Below are positions 1-8,604 of a stretch of DNA of 38,265 bases, one piece after another (the first letter of the stretch is position 1; each line of letters opens with the position of its first letter). The notes under the pieces were generated by a model. It made no database searches. It was given only the letters and a program-made list of their open reading frames with translations, and was not told the DNA's origin. The DNA is taken from positions 1 to 38,265 of the forward strand of contig CAMDDF010000008.1 of assembly GCA_945890885.1 (NCBI GenBank), written 5' to 3'. Source of the stretch: Candidatus Kuenenia stuttgartensis. Lineage in GTDB: Bacteria > Planctomycetota > Phycisphaerae > Sedimentisphaerales > CAMDDF01. Made by a program: the position numbers and the translations under genes.

Positions 1-162
1 TGGCATTATCTGCGTAGCCACTATTGGTCAAATAGAATTTATGCCGATTATGATGCCCTGAGAATCGCAGCAGTTGATGCCTGGCAGCAAGTTTGCCTTG
101 AACCTGCTATGCTCCGTTCGATTTGCCATTGCACATACATTGAGCGCAGTTATTTATTATAA
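1..162 (+). mobile_element. C-terminal end of an IS630-family transposase (partial, runs off the left edge)
   Basis: Frame 1 reads WHYLRSHYWSNRIYADYDALRIAAVDAWQQVCLEPAMLRSICHCTYIERSYLL*, which resembles the WHYLR.HYWSNR.Y.DYDAL C-terminus of IS630-type DDE transposases. Recognised by eye. Confidence 0.75.
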
Positions 163-902
163 ATGGTATCATACCCGGAATCAATAATTTCACGTCTGAA
201 CTTCTCTGGCTTTTCGTTCCATGATAAGTCATTGGAGAATATCGCAGCTTTCTGGAGACCTCTCAAAGTGCTCAACAAGCCATGAGAGTGCCAGCCCTTG
301 ATATCAGTAAGTGAATCAGCTATAAGCCCGCAGATATCCAGGTATTTTTTATTGCCGGTATGCTTAAACAACATTGAGAGCGGCTCAGTGATCCACAACT
401 GAATCGCCTGGTAGCCAGGCTTGAGAAATTCGGCCCATTTATCCTTGTTATTTACATGCCAGTTGCCGATACCAACAGCACAGTCGAGTGCCCTTTCATC
501 ATTTGTGAGTTCATAATACCTAATAAGGCCTGCAAAAAGTCTGTCACAATTTGCAAAAAGATGCTCTTCGTGTGCGATGGGCTCAAATGCACAGGCAAAT
601 TTGCCGATAAGGCCAGAGGGTTGCCTAAATTTTATAATGCGTTCGAAGAGTTCATGTACCAGATTATCTGATTGAGAAGCGATGCCTGAAGCACAGCTCA
701 AGAATTCAAGTGTTCTGCCACTCAGATCACCCGTCCACCAATCAGCATGCCTGGAAGAATCGCTGGGCCGTTGCAGATCCATGAGAATAAAATCCATGTT
801 ATCAAGCGGATAAGATCTCATTCGCCTAGAAACGAGATCGAGCCTGAATTTGAGTTGTGACTCACCAAGAACCGGCTTGCTGATAATCGCGTTACGAACC
901 AT
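150..902 (-). pseudogene. Truncated glycoside hydrolase, GH127/DUF1680-like N-terminal part, ending at the IS630 end
   Basis: 250-aa ORF whose stop lies inside the IS630 transposase 3' end. Motifs such as HEEHLFANCDRLFAGLIRYYELTND suggest an (alpha/alpha)6 barrel. Family assignment is tentative. Confidence 0.5.
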
Positions 903-927
903 ATTTTTTTCCCAAGAATAAGGCTGG

Positions 928-3492
928 TCAGACCGCCTGTTCCTTTAACATTTTCTGTTTAACAGCTATTTTTGAGCAACTGGAAACTGTGACTATAACT
1001 TTATGACAGCTTCCATCGCCCCGGCCGCAAATAATATTATCGTCCAGAACATTTCCATTTAATTCTATTATAACCTTGCCTTTGCAAATGCCAACTTCTT
1101 TATTGATAAGTATTTCAAACATATCGCCTCTGAATTTCCTTGCAATCTTCACAGAGCTCCAGCTTTTGGGCAGGCACGGATCAATCCTTAAACCATCAGG
1201 CTGAGGCGTGATGCCAAGCATGTGCTGGAAAACATTTGTAAGGGTCCAGCACGCTGTGCCAGTTGCCCAGGAATGGGAACCTTCACCGGGATTGTCAGTT
1301 TCCGGTGCATAGATAAACTGGCAGGCAACATACGGTTCTATGAAGTACCTGTCGGGCAAAGACTCGTGAAGGGTTGTCGGAAGGGTCTGGCGAAGGATTT
1401 CGTACGCTTTGTCGCCACGGCCCGCTACACATTCAGCCCAGATACGCCAGCGGCTTGCGTGACAGAATACTGAACCATTCTCCTTGGTGCCAGGCGCGAA
1501 ACGGCTGATTATACCGACACGTTCATCAGGTTCATAAAATGGCGGGTAGAAGAGCAGGCTGCCATATGGGGTATCCAGATACGTATCAAAACTTTTCAGG
1601 ATTTCAGATGTGCGTGTCTTGTCGGCTATGCCGGTTATTATAGCAAAAGCGTTGGGATTAGACCAGATAGCGCCGCCCTGCTTCAACTGTTGGCTGGTTC
1701 CGATTATCCGACCGGTTTTATCGGAAGCACGCCAGTACCAGTTACCGTCCCAGCAAAGTTCGTTTACCTTTGCCTTGAGATCTCCTATTCTTTTTTTGTA
1801 CTTTTCGAGTCGCGCAAAGTCCTTCATGTATTCCATACAAGGATAGAACATTTCAATACACATAACTGCCCAGCCAGCAAGCAATACCGATTCAGAACAG
1901 AGTTTTTGATCTTCAAGTACGCGTCCTTGTGAATCTATTTTGGGGGCCTGACCGCATTGATTGAGGGCATCGTTCCAGTCTCCTTTAAGAATCAAAGGCA
2001 ACCCTCTTTCGGAAAACATCTTCCAGAACCACTCCGCACCCGCAACAGCATGTTCATAAATTGGCGAAGGCAACTTCTTACTTTTGCCAGCGATACAGGT
2101 TACAGGGTCAACCCATGCGGTTTTTTCATGCAGAATTGAAAAATCGTTTGTCTCATTGCAATAACTTGCAATTATGTAAAGCGGATTTAGCGGATCGTCT
2201 GAGTGGAACGTGCGCGCAGCATGCATATTCATGAAGTTGCCGCTGTGGGCATAATCACCGTTATCAAATTGCCAGATCATGATTTTATTCTTTATGAAAT
2301 CCCGGACCCAGTCGGGATGATGCGGCAGGCGAGAGACAGCATCCTGACATGCGTCGCGGATACCAAAATCATATATGCCGCTATAGCAATAGCCCGTATT
2401 GCGGTTCCACCAGGAAAGGATCGCTCCCTGATATTTGAACCAGATATTGATAAGCACGTTAAGATCAGGATCGGGAGTTTCTACCCATGGCGATGATATT
2501 ATGTTGCTCCAGTATTTTTTCAGATTATCAAAAGCAACTTGTGCTTTCGCGGGCGAATTATATTTTTCATACATATGTGAAGTTGATTTGTCACTGCTCT
2601 TTTCAGCACCTAGTACAAGAACGTACTCGACCGACTCGTCTGGTTCAAGAGTAAAACCGTTTCTAATGGAAAGGCATGAATCGCGTCCAACTGCGGCGGC
2701 GTTGTTCAATGCTGGCGTGTCCATGGCTGCGGGATTGGTTAGATCACGGTAGGCACCAAGGAACGAGTACCTCTCTCCCGTAAAACTATCTACGGGATGT
2801 GAACTATTGAGAAATATAGAATACGGAAATTCAGAATTATTAGAATCTGAATCCTGAGCCTGCCAGCCGTCTGTCTCCTTTACCCAAGTCGTCGCACGGT
2901 GCCATATGGTGTTATCCATATATTGCTGACGTTGCATTAGCGTGTAGAACTCGCGCCATGAGGTATCTTCATACCAGTTTCCAGGCGCTAGTTCAGCATA
3001 GCTGGTAGAGGTGATTCTGCGACGTCGGCCGGATTTATTGGTGAGTTTTATAGTCCATATAAGGCATGCATCTCCAACCTCAAACGTCCCAGCCTTGGAA
3101 GCATCGGGCATAGGTGTAAAATAGGTAATTTCCGAAGCGATTCCTAGATTTTCACTTACGATCTTGTTATAGCCCAGTCCAATATGACATCGCCAGTTTT
3201 GAAGTTTCTTTGTGGGAGGATAGCCGTTTGCGTTCCACCACTGCCCGGTTTCTTCGTCCCTGAGAAAGATGAACTTTCCAACAGTATCGCGGGGCACACC
3301 GTCTACATGCCATCTTGTGATTCGTCCGACACTTGGCTGACCTACATATGAATAACCGCCTCCGATATGCGAAGCAACAAAACACCAGTTGCCATTGGTC
3401 AATATATTCATCCAAGGACGATTAAGTAATGGTTCAGTTAATATGAATTCCTTACCATCTGCGGAATAATTGCCATATTTTGTTGTTTTCAT
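928..3492 (-). CDS. GH94-family glycoside phosphorylase (cellobiose/chitobiose phosphorylase-like)
   Basis: 854 aa. Contains GDWNDALN with the catalytic Asp context, YSGIYDFGIRDACQD, and GSVFCHASRWRIWAECVAGRGDKAYEIL, typical of GH94. Confidence 0.9.
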   Translation of the reverse strand: MKTTKYGNYSADGKEFILTEPLLNRPWMNILTNGNWCFVASHIGGGYSYVGQPSVGRITRWHVDGVPRDTVGKFIFLRDEETGQWWNANGYPPTKKLQNWRCHIGLGYNKIVSENLGIASEITYFTPMPDASKAGTFEVGDACLIWTIKLTNKSGRRRRITSTSYAELAPGNWYEDTSWREFYTLMQRQQYMDNTIWHRATTWVKETDGWQAQDSDSNNSEFPYSIFLNSSHPVDSFTGERYSFLGAYRDLTNPAAMDTPALNNAAAVGRDSCLSIRNGFTLEPDESVEYVLVLGAEKSSDKSTSHMYEKYNSPAKAQVAFDNLKKYWSNIISSPWVETPDPDLNVLINIWFKYQGAILSWWNRNTGYCYSGIYDFGIRDACQDAVSRLPHHPDWVRDFIKNKIMIWQFDNGDYAHSGNFMNMHAARTFHSDDPLNPLYIIASYCNETNDFSILHEKTAWVDPVTCIAGKSKKLPSPIYEHAVAGAEWFWKMFSERGLPLILKGDWNDALNQCGQAPKIDSQGRVLEDQKLCSESVLLAGWAVMCIEMFYPCMEYMKDFARLEKYKKRIGDLKAKVNELCWDGNWYWRASDKTGRIIGTSQQLKQGGAIWSNPNAFAIITGIADKTRTSEILKSFDTYLDTPYGSLLFYPPFYEPDERVGIISRFAPGTKENGSVFCHASRWRIWAECVAGRGDKAYEILRQTLPTTLHESLPDRYFIEPYVACQFIYAPETDNPGEGSHSWATGTACWTLTNVFQHMLGITPQPDGLRIDPCLPKSWSSVKIARKFRGDMFEILINKEVGICKGKVIIELNGNVLDDNIICGRGDGSCHKVIVTVSSCSKIAVKQKMLKEQAV

Positions 3493-3546
3493 ATTTTTAC
3501 AAAACTTTCATATATTGTTATTAATAACGCGGCTTTTTAACCCAAC

Positions 3547-5304
3547 TTAATCATTCAATCCAAAATGATCCTCATTAACCTTAAATGGATCTTCTCCAAG
3601 AATAGTTGGTATATCTGTTGAATTTCTACCTAACATCGCCATCGCTTTTCTCCATAATTCAGTGCGACGATATCTACAGCCGTGATGACGCTCCCACGGT
3701 TTGTAAGTTAAAATATGCAAGGCTTGCTCTGGGTTACCATCGTCAATTGCTATCTCAGCTTCTGCTTCACGTTTCCTGTAATCCCAATCAGGCCAATAAT
3801 TCAATATCGCTTTTCTATCTTCAATATTATTTAATTCACGCAAAATAGAATTAACTGCAACAAGTAAAGCTCCGTCAGGAATTTCTCTAATGATATTTTT
3901 AAGTCTATTCCAAGCGGCTTCTGGATTATTAAAGCCTTTCCAATCAATCATGGCCATAAGAGCCTCAACCTTCAGGCTTTTTGGAGAAATCTCAAAAAAA
4001 CTCATTGCCTCTGAGAATTTTTTATTAGCGTATAAATATAAAGCTGTTGAATAATTCCACAAACCGCCAACAACTGAAGATGCCCATTTTAAAGCATTTT
4101 CAAGTTCCAAACCGGTTGGCGGCCAAATATCATCAAGACAGCTTTGTTGCTCTAGGAGCCAATTTTTATCTTTATTTTCAAAAGCCTCAATTAGATTTTT
4201 CCAGAATTTCATAGAGGAAGATTCTATCTCTTTCTTTTCAGCGGAAAGAGCCTCTTTACCACCAAGCATATTTACAACTTTTTCAAAAGACAACCTTTTA
4301 CCATCGTCAAGCTCTCCTCTGGAATCCACTGGAACCCAAAACTCAATAAAAGAAAGTTCTTCATTTGGATTAAGATTGATGAATCCACTTTGAGTAGCAG
4401 GCACTCCGCTTTGAATCTCACAGCTTATTCCTCCATTTCTTGTCATCGCCAAAGTCCAGTCTGCTGTCGAACCAGTTTGGCCAAATGTCCACAATTTTTT
4501 CCCAGGCATCTCATGTGGATCAGATAGATGAAGAAGTCCCATATCGATATCATGATGATATATACCAAACCAATCGGATTTAGTTTCTTGCCAAAACAGC
4601 CCGCACATATTATTATAATTCTTGTGCCATCTGCGATCTATTCCATCAACAATCGGCCATTGTCCAGTTTTTGCCTCTTCGCTATGTTCAATTACTGATT
4701 CATATGGAAACACAAATTCAGTTCCTTCACCAACTGGTTGTGCCGCATTCGACCACCACTGAACATCCCGTGCGGTCTTCGTAGGATTCCAGCACTTTGC
4801 CGATAGACAGACTGCATTACTATTCGGAAACAGCTTTATCTCTGCCCGCCAATTCAAACCCCACATAATTTCTTTTTCACCAACGGCAATACCTTTACCG
4901 CCATTGGGACAGTCTATAATCTCATAACCAATTTCAGAAATTCCTGTCGGTGAATGTGCAATCGGAAAATTTAATTCTATTCCTAAACTTATAAATGCCC
5001 ATCTCATCGAAATTCTTGTGGGCAAAACAACATCGTTTTCATGAAGATATTTGGTACCATTCTTCACGTTCTCTATTTGCAAAATTCGGCCTCCAAGTTC
5101 AGGCAGAACGGTAACTCGGAGCATATCGTTTTCGAGCACAAGCGCTTTATATGTTTTATCCTGAGGTTCTTTAGCATTAAGCAGAAAACCATTGTATGGG
5201 TAAACGACCTCAGGATCAAAGATTGGAGGGAGTTTTGAACGCGGCACCATCGAGTATGTCGGGATCACAATTGTCTTTTCAAATACAGTTACATTTGATG
5301 GCAT
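3547..5304 (-). CDS. DUF5107 domain-containing protein
   Basis: 585 aa. VLENDMLRVTVLPELGGRILQIENVKNGTKYLHEN is characteristic of DUF5107; helical repeats at the C-terminus. Confidence 0.8.
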   Translation of the reverse strand: MPSNVTVFEKTIVIPTYSMVPRSKLPPIFDPEVVYPYNGFLLNAKEPQDKTYKALVLENDMLRVTVLPELGGRILQIENVKNGTKYLHENDVVLPTRISMRWAFISLGIELNFPIAHSPTGISEIGYEIIDCPNGGKGIAVGEKEIMWGLNWRAEIKLFPNSNAVCLSAKCWNPTKTARDVQWWSNAAQPVGEGTEFVFPYESVIEHSEEAKTGQWPIVDGIDRRWHKNYNNMCGLFWQETKSDWFGIYHHDIDMGLLHLSDPHEMPGKKLWTFGQTGSTADWTLAMTRNGGISCEIQSGVPATQSGFINLNPNEELSFIEFWVPVDSRGELDDGKRLSFEKVVNMLGGKEALSAEKKEIESSSMKFWKNLIEAFENKDKNWLLEQQSCLDDIWPPTGLELENALKWASSVVGGLWNYSTALYLYANKKFSEAMSFFEISPKSLKVEALMAMIDWKGFNNPEAAWNRLKNIIREIPDGALLVAVNSILRELNNIEDRKAILNYWPDWDYRKREAEAEIAIDDGNPEQALHILTYKPWERHHGCRYRRTELWRKAMAMLGRNSTDIPTILGEDPFKVNEDHFGLND

Positions 5305-5328
5305 AAACTTCCTTTTTATATCAACAAG

Positions 5329-6708
5329 TTAGACGATCTTCACTGATCCCAGCGAATACCAACCATCTTGCTCTTCTGTTTTTATAGCAAGCTTTACATC
5401 ACACTTTTTGGAAACACGGTGTTCAAGTGCGATACTGAGGTTATAATTTCCTTTAGCTATGTCTGAGGGTAATTGTATTTTGCCTATGAGATCATGTCTG
5501 CCCGGAAACAGGCTGCTGACAGCAATATTATCGAAAGAAGCCGTCTTTGTTTGTTTGCCTTCAAATGCCTTAAACCGAAGCGTCAGGTCATACCCACCAT
5601 AACACGGCGCAACACCTTTATTTTCCCATATCATCGGGATCTCAATTTGCTGCCCGGCCTGCATGCTGTCAGGGAAAACAATTTCCTTAAGCAGCAAACG
5701 ATATCCCATCTTTTTTGAAAAATCATCTATTTCAGGTCGCCACTCATCAGGGATGGGGAGAGATTTATTATTCATTATGGATACATGCATCGATAGCGCA
5801 TATGCAAAAATATAATCAATGCTCCATCCGTGATCATACCAGTATTTTATTTCCCATCCTGATTCAAAAGCTATAGGAGATTTTTTCCAAGCCTTATAAG
5901 CATCAGCGGCAATTATCTGCTGCGTGTAGTAATCCTCCATGTGGTTCCATATACGAGGCGGCTCTACCTGGTAATTGAAATAATCCTGCCTTAAGTCGCC
6001 CAGACAATCCGCCCGCCAGCCGGCCCCCTGAGACACAGCATAGGACAGGGCCTCTCTGTCAGCAACGGGTATCAGCAGCGGCGTCGACGGGAACGCACGA
6101 AGGTACATATCCACTATTCTCTTGCGATCACAAAACGGAGGAACGGGCACTGCACCAACATGCCATTCACCCCAGCGTCCGAATGTGCCGATGTCGATAT
6201 GATCGAGGTCGACATTTCCATCGTATCGGCCGCCAAACGCCGATATAAAATTCTCGGTCTTTTCCAAAAACAGAGGATCGCCGTAGTCCGGCTCCCACAT
6301 CTTCGGAGCAGCAGGAACCCATGGATCAACGCAGATGGCACCTTTAGGGCCAAGCTTGTAAAACCACTCAGGCACGCGATAATCTTTATTAACTTTCGTG
6401 CCAAGTTCGCCGAAAATCTTTTCACGCCATTGCGCGGCTATCTCCATTCCATCCATAGCGCTTACACGTAACGCGATTTTTTGACCATTCTGACGACCCA
6501 TTTCAAAGAGCCGGTCTATTACATCCCACCTGAACTGCCCTTCCTCGGGTTCAAGATCATCCCAATAAAAACGGAAGTAAGCAATCGAAGCCTCAGGATG
6601 ATTAATATTAATTTCATCACCATTAAAGCTATAAAAGGTAGTCCACCCCATTCCCGGATTAACTAATACATCTGAATTTACTTCTGGTTTTATTGTCACT
6701 AAGCCCAC
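5329..6708 (-). CDS. DUF4832-type (beta-barrel glycosidase-like) protein
   Basis: 459 aa. NPGMGWTTFYSF...YFRFYWDDLEPEEGQFRWDVIDRLFEMGRQNGQKIALRV followed by a C-terminal Ig-like domain. Confidence 0.7.
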   Translation of the reverse strand: MGLVTIKPEVNSDVLVNPGMGWTTFYSFNGDEININHPEASIAYFRFYWDDLEPEEGQFRWDVIDRLFEMGRQNGQKIALRVSAMDGMEIAAQWREKIFGELGTKVNKDYRVPEWFYKLGPKGAICVDPWVPAAPKMWEPDYGDPLFLEKTENFISAFGGRYDGNVDLDHIDIGTFGRWGEWHVGAVPVPPFCDRKRIVDMYLRAFPSTPLLIPVADREALSYAVSQGAGWRADCLGDLRQDYFNYQVEPPRIWNHMEDYYTQQIIAADAYKAWKKSPIAFESGWEIKYWYDHGWSIDYIFAYALSMHVSIMNNKSLPIPDEWRPEIDDFSKKMGYRLLLKEIVFPDSMQAGQQIEIPMIWENKGVAPCYGGYDLTLRFKAFEGKQTKTASFDNIAVSSLFPGRHDLIGKIQLPSDIAKGNYNLSIALEHRVSKKCDVKLAIKTEEQDGWYSLGSVKIV

Positions 6709-6732
6709 TTTGTAAACTCCCTATATGTCCAA

Positions 6733-6762
6733 GATGACGGACAGCAACTTCTGCCCGTCATC
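6733..6762 (-). other. Intergenic hairpin (GATGACGG / CCGTCATC)
   Basis: 8-bp perfect inverted repeat (6733-6740 and 6755-6762) between the PEP-CTERM gene and the DUF4832 gene, with no clear U tract. Confidence 0.6.
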
Positions 6763-6806
6763 CTGGCTTCAATATCTTCACGCACTACATATTTGCTAAC
6801 TATTCC

Positions 6807-7589
6807 TTAGCGAACCCTTCTCTTCTTGATAAGAGTAGCAGCTCCACCGAGAATAAACAAGATTGTTGCTGGCTCTGGAACTTCGCTTACAGCGATGTTG
6901 AGGTTATCATAGATCACGTTGGTAACCCAGCCGCCATAGTTTGAAAAGGCAACGGTGCCGAATGCTCTTGCATTGATACTTGAATCCGTGTAACTGATGA
7001 TCTGATTGTTATTGAGATATACGACACTCTGAACAACGCCAGGTGCAGTCATTTCGGTGTGAATTTTCAGATTGTCGCGAGTATCCCAGGCTTTGCTAAG
7101 AGCAAGATTCTCAACCCTTGCCAGATCCACTATGTTACCAGAGTCATTCCTCTTCAGGTAAATTACACCCGATGGATGAACACCAAGAAAATAGGAAGCT
7201 GCACCAAACGGATAAGCAGTTCCACCTTTCATGTACTCAATAATCGCTTCACCTGTTCCAACCATCGAATAGTCAATCGATAGATCCATTTTCTGTGTGA
7301 AAAGATCCAAAGACAATCCGCCAATAGTCGCACAAGCCGTGCTCCATCCGGAGCAACCCATTACTCCCCAGGTGGCATCGATATACACATCCTGGCCGCT
7401 GTCGGTCTTAGTTTCAACCCAATTGTAAATCAAACCTGGGTCCTCAGTTGTTCCCAAATCTGTCCCTGACCGCGTCGTAAACGTGTCAGTGATGACAAAA
7501 TCGGCAATTGCGCAGGCATTCATTGCCAATACAACTACCACAACCATAAATAAATTTGATACTATTCTCTTCATTTTTCTTCTCCTCAA
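6807..7589 (-). CDS. Secreted PEP-CTERM sorting-domain protein
   Basis: 260 aa. N-terminal signal peptide and C-terminal VPEPATILFILGGAATLIKKRRVR. Likely start is internal (MKRIVSN...). Confidence 0.9.
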   Translation of the reverse strand: MRRRKMKRIVSNLFMVVVVVLAMNACAIADFVITDTFTTRSGTDLGTTEDPGLIYNWVETKTDSGQDVYIDATWGVMGCSGWSTACATIGGLSLDLFTQKMDLSIDYSMVGTGEAIIEYMKGGTAYPFGAASYFLGVHPSGVIYLKRNDSGNIVDLARVENLALSKAWDTRDNLKIHTEMTAPGVVQSVVYLNNNQIISYTDSSINARAFGTVAFSNYGGWVTNVIYDNLNIAVSEVPEPATILFILGGAATLIKKRRVR

Positions 7590-7684
7590 CTAAATTACAA
7601 CCTTTTTTTAACATTAAGAGCAACACACTCTTAATTTTTTTTAAACCTTTAGTACAAAACTTTCTCTCTAAAATTCAGAATCTG

Positions 7685-8539
7685 TTACGGATTGTAACTG
7701 CATGGTGCATTTGGATCCGTGCAGTCCAGCCAGTTCGCAGACATAAGTGCAAGGTCCGCCAAATCAACATAACAATCTTCAGTCAAATCGCCGACAGGAT
7801 ACGGATGATTAGTATCGCCGCAGAAACTTGGCAGATTATTTTCAATTGCACTGATTAGAAGATTATCATAGACTACATTGGTAACCCAGCCGCCATAGCT
7901 TGAAAAACCAACGGTACCAAATGCCCTTGCATTGAAACTTGAATCTGTGTAATTTATGATCTGAGTATTGTTGAGGTATACAATACTCTGGACAACGCCT
8001 GGCGAGGTCATCTCAATATGAATTCTCAGATTATCATATTCCGCTGGTGTCCAGGTTTTATTCAGCGTAAGATTTTCAACCCTCGCCAAGTTCACCATAT
8101 TACCCGAATCATTTCTCTTGAGGTAAATTACACCGGACGGGTGAATACCGACAAAATAAGTCGCGGCCTGAAAAGGATAACCGTTACTTCCTTTTAGATA
8201 TTCAATAATCGCTTCACCTGTTCCGACCATTGAAAAATCGAAAGAAATATCTACTGTCTGAACAAAAATATCCAGGTTCAATCCGTTGATATCTGCGCAC
8301 GCAGTAGAAAAACCCATACATTCCATTATACCAAAGGTGGACTCGAGATATACATCCTGATCGTTATCTGGTTTGCTTTCATACCAGTTAAAGATCTGGC
8401 CTGGAGCTTCAGTGGTGCCTAAATCTGTGCTGGAAGGCCTTGTGAACGTATCAGTGATGGTAAAGTCGGCCATCACCAAGGCATTCAACCCTAATACTGT
8501 TGCCGCAACCACGGCAAAACTTAATACTGTGTTCTTCAT
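7685..8539 (-). CDS. Secreted protein paralogous to the neighbour, with a C-terminal dockerin-like (EF-hand) repeat
   Basis: 284 aa. Ectodomain closely similar to 6807..7589. C-terminus GDLTEDCYVDLADLALMSANWLDC resembles a planctomycete dockerin-type calcium-binding repeat. Confidence 0.85.
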   Translation of the reverse strand: MKNTVLSFAVVAATVLGLNALVMADFTITDTFTRPSSTDLGTTEAPGQIFNWYESKPDNDQDVYLESTFGIMECMGFSTACADINGLNLDIFVQTVDISFDFSMVGTGEAIIEYLKGSNGYPFQAATYFVGIHPSGVIYLKRNDSGNMVNLARVENLTLNKTWTPAEYDNLRIHIEMTSPGVVQSIVYLNNTQIINYTDSSFNARAFGTVGFSSYGGWVTNVVYDNLLISAIENNLPSFCGDTNHPYPVGDLTEDCYVDLADLALMSANWLDCTDPNAPCSYNP

Positions 8540-8604
8540 AAAAAACTCCTCTCATAAATATAAACAATCAAAAGCCTTTTTTATTATTTAAGAGCAACAT
8601 GCCC

